DNA of 64,000 nucleotides from Dehalococcoides mccartyi (GCA_945865925.1 CAMBFG010000005.1:1-64000), one strand, 5' to 3'. Positions 51,060 through 61,284 are shown, counted from the stretch's first letter. Notes: a model not told the origin generated them from the letters alone. Numbers and translations: made by a program.

Positions 51060-52295
51060 CTACTCCGGGCTGGCGAGGCGGAGGAGGTCGCCGGGTTCGG
51101 TGAGCATCTGGCGGTGCGCCTGGATCTGTGCCTGGAGGCCGTGGAGCTTGATGAAGCCCTGGGCGTGCGACTGGTCGAAGAGGTCGCCCTCTTTGTTGTA
51201 CGTCGCGAGTTGCTGCGAGTACAGGCTCTTCTCCGCACGCCGGCCCTGCACCATGATCGTGCCGTGCCACAGCCGCAGTTTCACGTCGCCGGTGACGTGT
51301 CGCTGGGTGCTCGTCACGTATTGCGCGAGGTCGCGGTGGTGCGAGGTGAACCAGAGGCCGTTGTAGACGAGGTCGGCGTACTCCTGGCCGACACGGTCCT
51401 TGAAGCGCACCTGCTGCTTGGTCAGCGTGAGTTGCTCCAGAATCTGGTGCGCCTCCAGCAGGATCACGGCGGCGGGCGACTCGTAGATCTCGCGCGACTT
51501 AATGCCGACGAGGCGGTTCTCGATCATGTCGATGCGGCCGATGCCGTGCTCCCCGCCGAGGGCGTTCAGCCGCTCGACGAGCGCGACCGGGCCGAGCGGT
51601 TCGCCATCGAGGGCGACCGGGATCCCCTGCTCGAAGCGGATCTCCACGACGACGGGCTTCGCGGGGGTCTGGTCAAGCGGCTTCGTCCACTCGAAGACAT
51701 CCTCGGGTGGTGCCAGCCAGGGGTCTTCGAGGACGCCGGCCTCGACGGAGCGCCCCCAGAGGTTCTCGTCGGTGGAGTAGGGTGAGGCGAGCGTCTGGCG
51801 CACCGAGATGCCGTGCTTCGCGGCGTACGTGAGCGCCTCGTCGCGTGAGATCGAGTGCTCGCGCGTGGTGCCGACGATGGCGAGGTCAGGCGCCAGCGTC
51901 TGCACGCCAACATCGAGTCGTACCTGGTCGTTGCCCTTGCCAGTGCAGCCGTGCGCGACGGCGGTCGCACCGATGGCGCGCGCCTTGTCCACCAGCAGTT
52001 TTGCGATCAGCGGTCGCCCGAGCGCGGTCGCCAGCGGGTAACGGCCTTCGTAGATCACGTTCGCCTGCAACGCCGGGAAGACGAAGTAGCGGAGGAAGTC
52101 CTCGCGCGCGTCCACGACATCGATGCTCGCGGCGCCGGCTTCAGTCGAGCGGCGGCGTGCGCCCTCGACATCCCCGAGCGCGCCGAGATCGACGGTGAGG
52201 CAGTGGACCTCGTAGCCGCGCTCGACGCGGAGCCAGTGGGCGGCGACAGAGGTGTCGAGGCCGCCGGAGTAGGCGAGGACGATCTTCTCGGGCAT
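51060..52295 (-). CDS. argG: Argininosuccinate synthase
   Basis: ArgG joins citrulline and aspartate with ATP to give argininosuccinate. The 411-residue protein has the PP-loop LAYSGGLDTS at residues 8-17, the AHGCTGKGNDQVRLD citrulline-binding signature, and SPYSTDENLWGRSVEAG. The start is ATG 52295, preceded by the histidine kinase gene. It is followed by the membrane protein gene at 19 bases. It is part of the leftward arg run. Confidence 0.96.
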   Translation of the reverse strand: MPEKIVLAYSGGLDTSVAAHWLRVERGYEVHCLTVDLGALGDVEGARRRSTEAGAASIDVVDAREDFLRYFVFPALQANVIYEGRYPLATALGRPLIAKLLVDKARAIGATAVAHGCTGKGNDQVRLDVGVQTLAPDLAIVGTTREHSISRDEALTYAAKHGISVRQTLASPYSTDENLWGRSVEAGVLEDPWLAPPEDVFEWTKPLDQTPAKPVVVEIRFEQGIPVALDGEPLGPVALVERLNALGGEHGIGRIDMIENRLVGIKSREIYESPAAVILLEAHQILEQLTLTKQQVRFKDRVGQEYADLVYNGLWFTSHHRDLAQYVTSTQRHVTGDVKLRLWHGTIMVQGRRAEKSLYSQQLATYNKEGDLFDQSHAQGFIKLHGLQAQIQAHRQMLTEPGDLLRLASPE

Positions 52296-52340
52296 GTCAG
52301 GCGCCTCGGTGCTGGTCAGGGGAGGAGTGGGACCGCCTGA

Positions 52341-54989
52341 TCATACCCGGCGTCGCGGTAGGGTGAAGGCGAAGCGCGTGCCGGTGCGTGCGTCTGATTC
52401 GCACCAGATCTGGCCGCCATGGAGGTCCACGAACGAACGGGCGATGGCGAGACCGAGCCCGGTGCCCCCCGTTGTCCGCCGGCCCGCTGAGGTGCGGTAG
52501 AACTTCTCGAAGAGATGGACCTGCTCGTCCAGTGGAATGCCAATGCCGTTGTCGTGGACGGAGATCTCCACGAAGTCGCCGGGCACTTCACGTGCTCGTA
52601 CCTCGATGACGCCTCCGGAGGGGGTGTACTTGATGGCGTTGCCGACGAGGTTCTGGAGGATCTGTCGGGCACGCACCGGATCCGCCCAGACGCTGAGGGA
52701 GGCTGGCACTCCGACCCGCACCGAGTGCTGCTTGGCGTTCGCAGCCGACTGCACGTCCTCCATGACACCTCGGACGATGCTGTCCACTTCGATGAGCGTG
52801 GGATTGATCTGCATACGGCCGGAGTCGAGGGCGGACATATCCAGCAAGTCCGTGATGAGGGACATCAGCCGGTCGGTGTTGTTGCGCAGCACCTCGACGA
52901 TGCGTGCCTGCGTGGTGTTCAGCGCCCCCGCGTCGCCCTCGAAGAGCAGGTCGATGGTGGTGCGGATGAGTGTGAGCGGTGTCCGCAACTCGTGGCCCAC
53001 CATCGAGACAAAGTCCTGCTTCACACGCTCCGCCTCGGCTTCGGCGGAGAGGTCGCGCAGCAGCACGAGCATTCCGGAGCGCGCGGGGTCGGGATCCGGG
53101 AACGGGCCCGAGGTGACGGCGAGCTGGCGGTCCCGCAACGTGAGGAGGGCAGGCGCGACTGGCTGGCCGGTGGGCTCGTACGCGCGGCGTCGAAGTGCTT
53201 CGAGGACCTCCGGATCGAGCGGGATGAACGTGCCCCACGGCTGCCCGACGAGATCGGTGCGCGGCTTCCCCAGCAAGCGCATCGCGGATGGGTTGGCGAT
53301 GCGGCAGATCCCTTCCTGGTCGATCACCAGGACTCCGTCTGACATCTCACGCAGGACGGCCTCTGCAATGCGCCGATTCTCCTCGACCTCGTCCTGGAGT
53401 TCGGTGCGCTCGAGAGTGGCGGCGACCTCACGCGTGACAGAGCGGACCAGGTCGCGGCGACGCTCCGTGAGGCTGAGCGGGACGGCGGAGGTGACCGCCA
53501 GCACGCCCGCAACCCCCTCCGGCGTGAGCATCGGAGTGATGAAGACCCCGCCGACGCCCCAGGCGGCCAGGCGGATGGTCTCGCCGCGCGCTGCGGTATC
53601 GGCGACCTCGAGTTCCTGTGAGAGGTCGCCGAGGAGGAGTTGGTGGGCGATGTCGAGGGTGATGCTCGCCGTCCCGTTGGCGAGGTTGGCAGCGGCCGCG
53701 ACGGACAGGTCACCTTCTTCGGTCGCGACGGCGATGAAGACGCCATCCACCCAGGCGAGGTCGGCGAGTTCCTCGGCAGCCCCGGTGAGGCCGCCCGAAC
53801 GCTCGCCGGAAAGGTGGGAGAGCACGGACTGGATCACGGTCAGGTCATGTGTGACCTCAATGAGGTTGACCGTGGAGACGTCGAACTGTGCAGCGAGGTC
53901 GCGGTTGGCGAGCAGCATCGCCTCGCGCCCCTCGCGGATCGCGAGGCGCATGTCATCGAGTGCCTCGCCGAGGCCTCGAATCTCGGCAGGGCCTCTGATG
54001 GAGACGGCGCTCTCGAGGTCGTTCGCCTGGATACGGCGAGCGGCTTCGGCCAGCGCATGGATCGGGCGGATGGCGAGTAGCGCGGCGGCCCACGCGACGA
54101 GGGCGGCGAGGGCCGTCGCGATCGCAAGACTCCGGAGGACGCTGAGGCGAGACTTGCTGATGCTGGCGTCGATCAGGCTTTGCTCGATACCCACGTAAAG
54201 GTGGCCGAGCGGCTGGCCCGTCGGGGAGGTGAGCGGGACGAATGCGGACAAGAGATGGTCCGTCCCAGCCATCACGATGGTGGTGCCGTTCGCTCCCTGT
54301 TCCGCTATCGCCTTCGCGATGTCCTCGGGTGTGAGCCGTAGTTCACCCTCTGACGTCGCGACGACACCGGAGGCGTCGAAGATCGCCACCCGCAGTCCCA
54401 GTGCCTTCGCGCGGTCCATGGCGAACGCGGAGTCGATGGTGGACATGACCTCGATGGCGCCGGCGGTCGAACCGTCGAGCCCCGTGATGATCGCAGTTCC
54501 AGTCAGGACGAGGCCGAGGAGTTCGTCATGCCGGACACCGCCAAGGGACCGCCCAGTCTGCAAGACGCGCGCGACTTCCGGAGGGGTGGACTGCTGGCGG
54601 TTGTTGAGTGGCGCGTGCGCCCGGACGAGGAGGTTCCCGCTGGCGTCGTACAGTTGCATCCCGGTCTTGCCCTGGAAGGGAGTGCCGACGATCTCTGAGA
54701 ACCCAGTGGCGGCTGTCAACGAGGCGACGACATCGCGTTTCACGACGGCCTCACGGAGGTTGGGGATCCCCGCCAGAACGATGGCACCGGTCTCGGTCAA
54801 GTTGGCGAACGAAGACGTCCGCTCCTGAAGTTGGGTGCTCCCTCGCCGGATGCGATCGCGGTAGTGCTCCTCTTCGTTCTTCCCGACGGCGCCGCCCACC
54901 TGCACGGCGAGCACCACGCCGACGATGGCGAGGACGAAGATGGCGAGGAGCGCGGTCTGCACCGCGAGCCGGTTGAACAGCCCGCCCAT
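52341..54989 (-). CDS. Sensor histidine kinase with sCache/HAMP/GAF/PAS domains
   Basis: An 882-residue hybrid-free sensor kinase. The first transmembrane helix is at about residues 8-30. An extracytoplasmic Cache-like domain follows to about residue 290, then a second helix (LRSLAIATALAALVAWAAALLAI) and HAMP. A GAF-like domain (about 380-560) precedes a PAS domain (MSDGVLVIDQEGICRI), then HisKA with His666 in VGHELRTPL. The HATPase domain has N-box, DNGIGIP and GTGLGLAI. No response regulator is nearby. It sits between argD and argG; whether it is cotranscribed with them or independent is unclear. Confidence 0.92.
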   Translation of the reverse strand: MGGLFNRLAVQTALLAIFVLAIVGVVLAVQVGGAVGKNEEEHYRDRIRRGSTQLQERTSSFANLTETGAIVLAGIPNLREAVVKRDVVASLTAATGFSEIVGTPFQGKTGMQLYDASGNLLVRAHAPLNNRQQSTPPEVARVLQTGRSLGGVRHDELLGLVLTGTAIITGLDGSTAGAIEVMSTIDSAFAMDRAKALGLRVAIFDASGVVATSEGELRLTPEDIAKAIAEQGANGTTIVMAGTDHLLSAFVPLTSPTGQPLGHLYVGIEQSLIDASISKSRLSVLRSLAIATALAALVAWAAALLAIRPIHALAEAARRIQANDLESAVSIRGPAEIRGLGEALDDMRLAIREGREAMLLANRDLAAQFDVSTVNLIEVTHDLTVIQSVLSHLSGERSGGLTGAAEELADLAWVDGVFIAVATEEGDLSVAAAANLANGTASITLDIAHQLLLGDLSQELEVADTAARGETIRLAAWGVGGVFITPMLTPEGVAGVLAVTSAVPLSLTERRRDLVRSVTREVAATLERTELQDEVEENRRIAEAVLREMSDGVLVIDQEGICRIANPSAMRLLGKPRTDLVGQPWGTFIPLDPEVLEALRRRAYEPTGQPVAPALLTLRDRQLAVTSGPFPDPDPARSGMLVLLRDLSAEAEAERVKQDFVSMVGHELRTPLTLIRTTIDLLFEGDAGALNTTQARIVEVLRNNTDRLMSLITDLLDMSALDSGRMQINPTLIEVDSIVRGVMEDVQSAANAKQHSVRVGVPASLSVWADPVRARQILQNLVGNAIKYTPSGGVIEVRAREVPGDFVEISVHDNGIGIPLDEQVHLFEKFYRTSAGRRTTGGTGLGLAIARSFVDLHGGQIWCESDARTGTRFAFTLPRRRV

Positions 54990-55054
54990 TGCGCCCCCTG
55001 AGTTCCCTTGCGATCCTCATCCTAAGGCTGGCGTCGCCCGGGCGGGATCGAGGG

Positions 55055-56263
55055 TTATCGGGCCACGGACGCCCGTTCGGCCGCGAGGTCGCGGACGACA
55101 CCGCCCACGATCTCGACGGCGCGGTCGATCTCCTCGGCCGTCACAGTGAGGGGCGGCATGAAGCGCACCACGTTGGGGCGGACGGGGTTCAGGATCAGGC
55201 CCCGCTCAAGTGATCGCATCACGACTTCGGGTGCCACATCGGCGGTGAGTTCCAGGCCGCGCAGCAGGCCGGCCCCGCGCTGGCCGCCGACGAGCGGGGA
55301 GACATCCTCGAGGGCTGCGAGGCGTCGCGCGAGTTGTTCGCCGCGGGCCTTCGCATTCGCGATCACACCTCCCTCGACCATCTGGGTGATGACGTAGGTG
55401 GCGGCAGCGACGGCCAGAGAGTTCCCGCCGAACGTCGAACCGTGGTCGCCCGGCTCGAAGACGGCGCACGCCTCCTTGGCGAGGACCGCGCCGATTGGCA
55501 TGCCACCACCGAGGCCCTTCGCGGACGTCATAATGTCGGGCTCGATGCCGGCCTGCTCATAGGCCCACATCGTGCCCGTGCGGCCGACCCCTGTCTGCAC
55601 CTCATCGAGGATCAGTAGGATGCCTTGCTCGTCACACCATGCGCGGACGCGCTTCAGGTAGTCCGCGTCCGGGACGTTCACCCCTCCCTCACCCTGGATG
55701 GGCTCCAGGAGGATGGCACAGGTGCGCGGTGTGGTCGCCGCCTTGATCTGGTCGACATCGTTGTAGTCGACGAAGACGAAGCCGGGCATCGGCGGCCCGA
55801 AGGGTTCGCGGTAGTGCGGGGTGCCGGTGGCGGCGACTGCCGCGAGGGTGCGCCCATGGAACGAGTTGTGTGTCGAGATGATCTCGTAGGCACCCTGACG
55901 GTTCTGGATGCCCCACTTCCGGGCAATCTTGATCGCACCTTCCACTGCCTCCGCGCCAGAGTTGCAGAAGAAGACGCGGTCGAGGACGGAGTGCTGGACG
56001 AGGAGTTCGGCGAGCCTCGTGCGCTCCTCGGTGTAGAAGAGGTTCGAGGTCGCCATCAGGGTGTGCGCCTGCTTCGCGATCACATCCGCGAGGCCGGGGT
56101 TCGCGTGGCCGAGTGAGTTCACCGCGACCCCCTGGATGAAGTCCAGGTACTCGCGCCCCTCGGTGTCCCACACGCGTGAGCCCTCGCCACGGACGATGGT
56201 CACCGGCATCCGCCGGTAGTTCGTCATGTGGACGCTGGCGTCGCGCGTGGGGATGTCGGTCAC
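55055..56263 (-). CDS. argD: Acetylornithine aminotransferase
   Basis: ArgD converts N-acetylglutamate semialdehyde to N-acetylornithine, using PLP and glutamate. The 402-residue class III aminotransferase shows FCNSGAEAVEGAIKIARK, the HNSFHGRT loop, ILDEVQTGVGRTG, and the PLP lysine Lys249 in TSAKGLGGG. The GTG at 56263 has AGGAG upstream; a GTG 11 codons earlier is possible. It lies in the arg run after UPF0182 and before the histidine kinase. Confidence 0.93.
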   Translation of the reverse strand: MTDIPTRDASVHMTNYRRMPVTIVRGEGSRVWDTEGREYLDFIQGVAVNSLGHANPGLADVIAKQAHTLMATSNLFYTEERTRLAELLVQHSVLDRVFFCNSGAEAVEGAIKIARKWGIQNRQGAYEIISTHNSFHGRTLAAVAATGTPHYREPFGPPMPGFVFVDYNDVDQIKAATTPRTCAILLEPIQGEGGVNVPDADYLKRVRAWCDEQGILLILDEVQTGVGRTGTMWAYEQAGIEPDIMTSAKGLGGGMPIGAVLAKEACAVFEPGDHGSTFGGNSLAVAAATYVITQMVEGGVIANAKARGEQLARRLAALEDVSPLVGGQRGAGLLRGLELTADVAPEVVMRSLERGLILNPVRPNVVRFMPPLTVTAEEIDRAVEIVGGVVRDLAAERASVAR

Positions 56264-56332
56264 CGTCTGCTCCTTCTGGGTGCGCTCGAGGGCCACGAGC
56301 CCTCGAGCGATGGATGCGGCTTCGGCTTCCGC

Positions 56333-59203
56333 CTAGCGCGTCGGAGTCGGGGTCGCCGTCGGCTGCCCGAGCTGGCGTTGGATGGCATCCAGGATCTGCT
56401 TCAGCCGGTCGAGTTCGGCCTGGGTGCCCTGCTGGCTGCGCTGAGCCTCCTCTAGCAATCGTTGCAGGTCACCTGTCGGGATCGCCCTCGGCGTCGCGCC
56501 CGCGGCAGGAGTGGCCGCTGGTGCTGGTGTAGCCCCCGGCTGTGGCTGTCCACCCGGTGTTTGTCCGGGCTGCTGTGAAGCGCCAGGCAGCGAGGACTGC
56601 CGCTTGCCGAGCAGCACGTCGATGGCTTCTGCCAGAGTCTTCTCCATCGCGATGTTGTTGCCGTTGGCGACTACGACGCGCACGAGCTCGGGGAGCCTCG
56701 AGTTTTCCGCCTGCAGATAGATCGGCTCGACAAACAGGAATGAAGAGCCGACCGGGATCATCAGCAGGTTGCCGCGGATCACCTGCGACCCGGACTGGTT
56801 CCAGAGCGTCAACTGCGCGGAGATGCCCGGGTTCTGGTCGATGCGCGCCTCGATCTGCGCGGGGCCGAAGACGAGTGTCTCCGTCGGGAACCGATAGGCG
56901 CGCAGGCCGCCGAACAAGTCACCATCGGAGCGACCGGCGAGCCACGCGACCGTGTTCTGTCGCTGACGAGGCGTGAACGGCATGATCAGCACGAACTCTG
57001 ACTTGCCCTCGGGCTTGCCATCCTCGCGCGGGAGCGACATCACCACGTAGTAGGGCTCCACGGGCTGTTCCTGATCGCGGAAGCGCTCCGTGGGGATGTT
57101 CCACGCGTCTTCGCCGATGAACAGCACGTTCGGATCAGTGATGTGGTAACGGAGGTAGGTCTGCGACTGCATCTTGAAGATGTCCAGCGGGTAGCGCAGG
57201 TGTTCGCGCATCCCGGCGGGCATTTCAGACAGCGGGCGCAGCAGGGTTGGGAACACCTTCGCCCACGTTGCGGCGATGGGGTCGTTCGGATCCTGCAGGT
57301 AGAAGCGCATGTCGCCCGTCTGGGCGTCTACTGTGATGCTGACGCTGTTACGGATGTAGTTCACGCCGCCATCACGTGGCTGGGAGTACGGGAACTTCGT
57401 CGCGGTGGTGTAGGCGGACAGCAGCCACATCACTTTGCCGTCCAGGATCACGGCGTACGGGTCGCTGTCGAGGTGGATCCAGGGCGCGACATGTGCGACG
57501 CGATCCTTGATGTTGCGCCGCATCAGCAGGCGCGAGTCCGGGGTCACCCGCTCCGAGATCAGCAGGTTCTGATCGCCGAGGTCCCAGGCGAGTGCGACCT
57601 TCCGAATGATCGAGTTCATCCGGATGCCGCGGTCGGGCAGGTAGTTCGTCTCTGCGTTCCCCTCGCCCAACGGGTAGTCGAACTCGGGCTCGCTGGAGCG
57701 ACCGACGACGTAGTGGTTGGTGAGTTCACCGAAGTAGATACGCGAGCCGTCCGGCGTGATCGGCACCACGTCCGACTTCGGTGGAATGTCAGAGGTCAGC
57801 AGGACCGGCAGGCCCTCGTCGCGCACCTCGTTGACGGGTGCGACCACCGCGCCGAAGCCGTGGGTCAACTGGAGGCGCTCACGTGTCCAGTTCCGATCTT
57901 GCGCGCGGGTCACATCGAGCTCGCGTGCGGCGACCATGACCTGGCGAGCGCGTCCGCCGATGGTGTAGCGGTCCACATCGACGTCTCGGAACGTGTAGAA
58001 CTGCCGGATCGCCTGGATCTGGTTGAACGTGTCCAGCAACGGGATCGGGTCAAGCAGGCGGATGTTCCGGATCGTCTCCGGGTTCTCCTCGAACTCCTTG
58101 GGCGTGACCGCCTGGTTGGCGGGATACTGGGACTCCTCCACCTTGTCGAGGCCAAAGGCGTAGCGAGTCGCTTCGATGTTGCGCCCGATGAAGACTTCTT
58201 CCTTCTGGCGCTCGTTCGGGTCGACCGCAAAGCGCTGGACCGTCGATGGGTAGATGACCCCGCCGACGATTCCCGCGAACACCCAGAGTCCGAGGGCGAA
58301 CGCAGGGGCTCGATACCCGCGCTCGGACATGAACGGGTTCACGGCAGTGACGACCGCGGTGAACAGGCCGAGCGCGACGAGCAGGTATTGCACCGGCAGC
58401 CGGGCATGCACATCGGTGTACATGGCGCCGTAGACGATCCCGGAGCCGTCCGTGACCAGGTCGAAGATCGACAGGTAGTGTCCACCGGCGATCAGCAGCA
58501 GGAACACTGCGGCCAGCAAGGAGAGGTGGATGCGCATCGGGCGGGTGATGTTCAACTCGAAGCGCTGCAGCGACAGCGTCAGCGCGTACACGCTCCCGGC
58601 ACCCATGAGCGAGACCGCGACGAGGCCGAGGATCCACGCACGGATCCCGTGCCAGGCCGGCAGCGTGAAGAGGTAGAACGACATGTCGCGTTGGAACTGC
58701 GCGTCAGTGGTCCCGAAGGGGACAGCATTCCGCCACGCGGCCATGGTCTGCCAGCCACCGGCGGCGGCGGCACCAAGGATCAGCCCGAGAAAGATCGTGC
58801 CCGCCACCAGGACGATGGCGCCGAGCTTCCGGATTGCCTCCGGGTCGACCTCGTCAAGGAACGACTCGTCGACCCCCTTGGGAGCGAGGCGGCGTGCGAG
58901 CCAGATGTTCGCCCCGACGGCAGTGATGGTGATCGCCATCCCACCGAGGAACAGCACAACCTGCCACAGGACGACCGTCTTGTAGATCGCCCCGAAGCCG
59001 ACCGAGGTGAACCACAGCACCTCGACGTAGATCGACTTCAGCGTGTCGAGGAGGAGGAACGCGACGACGGCAGCAGCCGCGAGGCCGACCCAGCGCAGCG
59101 CACCGGCGGGCGGGCGGCGGTCGCGTGCCACGGAGCCGAGCCGGAACATCTCCGGTGGTGGCCCCAGGTTTTCTCGATCGTCGCCGTCGTCGTGGAATCC
59201 CAT
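56333..59203 (-). CDS. UPF0182 family large membrane protein
   Basis: A 956-residue UPF0182 protein, common in Actinobacteria, Cyanobacteria and Chloroflexota, of unknown function. Seven or so transmembrane helices occupy the first 300 residues (for example VGLAAAAVVAFLLLDTL and NIWLARRLAPKG). A large extracytoplasmic domain follows with PYGDPxF-type family regions such as HGFGAVVAPVNEV and QAIRQFYTFRDVDVDRY. The last 90 residues are Pro/Ala-rich and end in a coiled-coil-like segment. It lies between argB and argD in the same direction, with intergenic gaps under 75 bases. Confidence 0.93.
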   Translation of the reverse strand: MGFHDDGDDRENLGPPPEMFRLGSVARDRRPPAGALRWVGLAAAAVVAFLLLDTLKSIYVEVLWFTSVGFGAIYKTVVLWQVVLFLGGMAITITAVGANIWLARRLAPKGVDESFLDEVDPEAIRKLGAIVLVAGTIFLGLILGAAAAGGWQTMAAWRNAVPFGTTDAQFQRDMSFYLFTLPAWHGIRAWILGLVAVSLMGAGSVYALTLSLQRFELNITRPMRIHLSLLAAVFLLLIAGGHYLSIFDLVTDGSGIVYGAMYTDVHARLPVQYLLVALGLFTAVVTAVNPFMSERGYRAPAFALGLWVFAGIVGGVIYPSTVQRFAVDPNERQKEEVFIGRNIEATRYAFGLDKVEESQYPANQAVTPKEFEENPETIRNIRLLDPIPLLDTFNQIQAIRQFYTFRDVDVDRYTIGGRARQVMVAARELDVTRAQDRNWTRERLQLTHGFGAVVAPVNEVRDEGLPVLLTSDIPPKSDVVPITPDGSRIYFGELTNHYVVGRSSEPEFDYPLGEGNAETNYLPDRGIRMNSIIRKVALAWDLGDQNLLISERVTPDSRLLMRRNIKDRVAHVAPWIHLDSDPYAVILDGKVMWLLSAYTTATKFPYSQPRDGGVNYIRNSVSITVDAQTGDMRFYLQDPNDPIAATWAKVFPTLLRPLSEMPAGMREHLRYPLDIFKMQSQTYLRYHITDPNVLFIGEDAWNIPTERFRDQEQPVEPYYVVMSLPREDGKPEGKSEFVLIMPFTPRQRQNTVAWLAGRSDGDLFGGLRAYRFPTETLVFGPAQIEARIDQNPGISAQLTLWNQSGSQVIRGNLLMIPVGSSFLFVEPIYLQAENSRLPELVRVVVANGNNIAMEKTLAEAIDVLLGKRQSSLPGASQQPGQTPGGQPQPGATPAPAATPAAGATPRAIPTGDLQRLLEEAQRSQQGTQAELDRLKQILDAIQRQLGQPTATPTPTR

Positions 59204-59248
59204 GGATCTCCTGAATCTTTCGTGGCGTCGCGACAGATGCCGCGCCCT

Positions 59249-60013
59249 CTACGCCACGATGCGTGTGCCAACTCGTTCGCCAGAGGCGACCCGGCGAAGC
59301 ATGCCGGGGACGGTGCCGTCCGCCATGGACGCGGCCACGCCAGCCTCGGCTGCTCGGAAGCAGGCCTCGACCTTCGGAATCATACCCCCGCCCAGGACGC
59401 CGGATGTGCGCAACGCCGTAGCACGTGCCTGATTGAGTTCGGGCACCAGCGCACCCTGCGCGTCCAGCAACCCTTCAACATCCGTCAGGAACACGAGACT
59501 GTCCGCACGCAACGCGCGTGCGACCTCGCCCGCGACCGTATCGGCGTTGATGTTCAGCGGCTGCGATGGCGCTTCGAGGCCAATCGGCGCAATGACCGGG
59601 ATCACGCCGCTGTCGAGCAGGCTGAGCAGCAGCTCGGTGTTCACGCCCGTGATCCGGCCCACGAAGCCGAGGCGGTCGTCGTAGCGCTCCGCCGTGACGA
59701 GCCCGCTGTCCACACCGCAGAGGCCGACCGCGCGCCCACCGAGCGCGCCGATCTCCCCGACGAGTTGCGTGTTCACCACGCCGCGCAGCACGCCCACGAC
59801 GACGTTGATCGCATCGGCGTTCGTGGAACGCAGGCCATCGACGAATTGCGACGGGATCTCAAGGCGACGCAGCCAGTCCGTGATCATCGCGCCACCACCG
59901 TGTACGACAACGGGACGCTCTCCCGCACGCTGCATCGCGACCAGGTCGCTCAGCGTGGTGTCCTCGGAGCCGAGGGTGGAGCCGCCGATCTTCACAACGG
60001 TGGTGAGGGGCAT
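59249..60013 (-). CDS. argB: Acetylglutamate kinase
   Basis: ArgB phosphorylates N-acetylglutamate, usually the feedback-regulated step of arginine synthesis. The 254-residue protein shows VVKIGGSTLG, VVHGGGAMIT, LCGVDSGLVTA and NINADTVAGEVARAL with the LTDVEGL stretch. The N-terminus is short and lacks the arginine-sensing helix found in hexameric enzymes. It starts 29 bases after the argJ stop and precedes UPF0182. Confidence 0.95.
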   Translation of the reverse strand: MPLTTVVKIGGSTLGSEDTTLSDLVAMQRAGERPVVVHGGGAMITDWLRRLEIPSQFVDGLRSTNADAINVVVGVLRGVVNTQLVGEIGALGGRAVGLCGVDSGLVTAERYDDRLGFVGRITGVNTELLLSLLDSGVIPVIAPIGLEAPSQPLNINADTVAGEVARALRADSLVFLTDVEGLLDAQGALVPELNQARATALRTSGVLGGGMIPKVEACFRAAEAGVAASMADGTVPGMLRRVASGERVGTRIVA

Positions 60014-60042
60014 GTGTCGTCGCTCTCGCTGCTGTGCTCGTG

Positions 60043-61284
60043 CTAGGTGGTGTAGTCAGCGTTGATGCTGACGTACTCGGCGGTCAGGTTGCAGCCCCAG
60101 GCAGTAGCCGCGTCCGTGCCAGCGCCGAGGTGGATACGCAGTTGCACGTCCTCGCCGGCCATCGCACGAGAGACCGCCTTCAGGTCCGCTTCGGTCGGCT
60201 GGCCGACTTGCAGGACCTGGATGTCACCGATCCAGACCGATGTGCGCGCGGCCTCGAACTGCGCACCGGAGCGCCCCGCGGCCATCATGATCCGCCCCCA
60301 GTTCGGGTCGCGCCCCGTGACCATCGTCTTGATCAGCGGCGACGAGGTGATCGTGCGGGCCACCACGCGGGCGTCGTCCACACTCGCTGCGCCTTCGACG
60401 ACTGCTTCGATGAGGCACGTGGCGCCCTCGGCGTCGCGGGCGATCCCGCAGGCGAGGTGACGCGCGACCGCCTCGATGGCGGCGGCGACCGCGGCGGCGG
60501 CCGGGTGCGCTGCGGTGAGCGGCTCGCCACCCGCGAGGCCGGACGCCAGCAGCAGCGCCGTGTCGCTCGTCGACGTGTCCATGTCGACATCGATCATGTT
60601 GTAGGTGCGGGACGCGACATCGCGCAGTGTCGCCTCGAGCCATGCCGCGTCGGCAGGCGCGTCGGTGGTGATGAACGCGAACATCGTCGCCATGTCCGGG
60701 TGGATCATGCCGGCGCCCTTGGCGCACCCGCCGATCGTGTAGGTGCGGCCGGCGGCGGTGATGCGTACGGCGGCCTGCTTCTCGTGCGTGTCCGTGGTCA
60801 TGATCGCGCGCGCGAAGCGCAGGCCGCCGTCCTCGGTCAGCGCGACCTCGGCCAGGCCGTGCTCCACCTTGTCCATCGGCAACAGCCGTCCGATGACGCC
60901 CGTGGACCCCACGAGGATCTCGCGAGGGTCACAGCCGAGGCGGGCAGCAGCGAGGGCAGCCATGCGGGCGCAATCGCGCTCACCCTGGTCGCCGGTGACG
61001 GTGTTCGCGTTGCCGGAGTTGCAGACGAGGCCGCGCACGACTCGACGTTCGGCGAGCACGGACTTGTCCCAGGTGACGGAGACGCCAGTGACGGCGTTCT
61101 TCGTGAAGATGCCGGCGACGGTGAGCGGCCCATCGCTGCCGAGGATGCCGATGTCCAGGCGGGGGTCATCGCCGTAGGTCTTGATGCCGGCGTAGGCGCC
61201 GCCGGCGCGGAATCCCGCGGGCGTGGTGACGTGGCCGCCCGCGATCCATTCGAGGCCCGAGGGTTCCGGGGTGGGATGAGGCAT
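60043..61284 (-). CDS. argJ: Glutamate N-acetyltransferase / ornithine acetyltransferase
   Basis: ArgJ moves the acetyl group from N-acetylornithine to glutamate (and may also use acetyl-CoA), the recycling route of arginine synthesis. The 413-residue protein is cut autocatalytically before the Thr in KGAGMIHPDMATMFAF, giving two subunits. Other family segments are ICNSGNANTVTGDQGERD near the start and SPLIKTMVTGRDPNWGRI. Because argJ is present, a separate argE-type deacetylase may be unnecessary. It is the first gene after an arginine-rich leader frame (61335-61415). Confidence 0.95.
   Translation of the reverse strand: MPHPTPEPSGLEWIAGGHVTTPAGFRAGGAYAGIKTYGDDPRLDIGILGSDGPLTVAGIFTKNAVTGVSVTWDKSVLAERRVVRGLVCNSGNANTVTGDQGERDCARMAALAAARLGCDPREILVGSTGVIGRLLPMDKVEHGLAEVALTEDGGLRFARAIMTTDTHEKQAAVRITAAGRTYTIGGCAKGAGMIHPDMATMFAFITTDAPADAAWLEATLRDVASRTYNMIDVDMDTSTSDTALLLASGLAGGEPLTAAHPAAAAVAAAIEAVARHLACGIARDAEGATCLIEAVVEGAASVDDARVVARTITSSPLIKTMVTGRDPNWGRIMMAAGRSGAQFEAARTSVWIGDIQVLQVGQPTEADLKAVSRAMAGEDVQLRIHLGAGTDAATAWGCNLTAEYVSINADYTT

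Noticed and set aside
57143-60046. A 967-codon frame on the plus strand opposite UPF0182 and argB.
   Set aside because: Low-complexity charged sequence with no motif; the minus-strand genes are certain.
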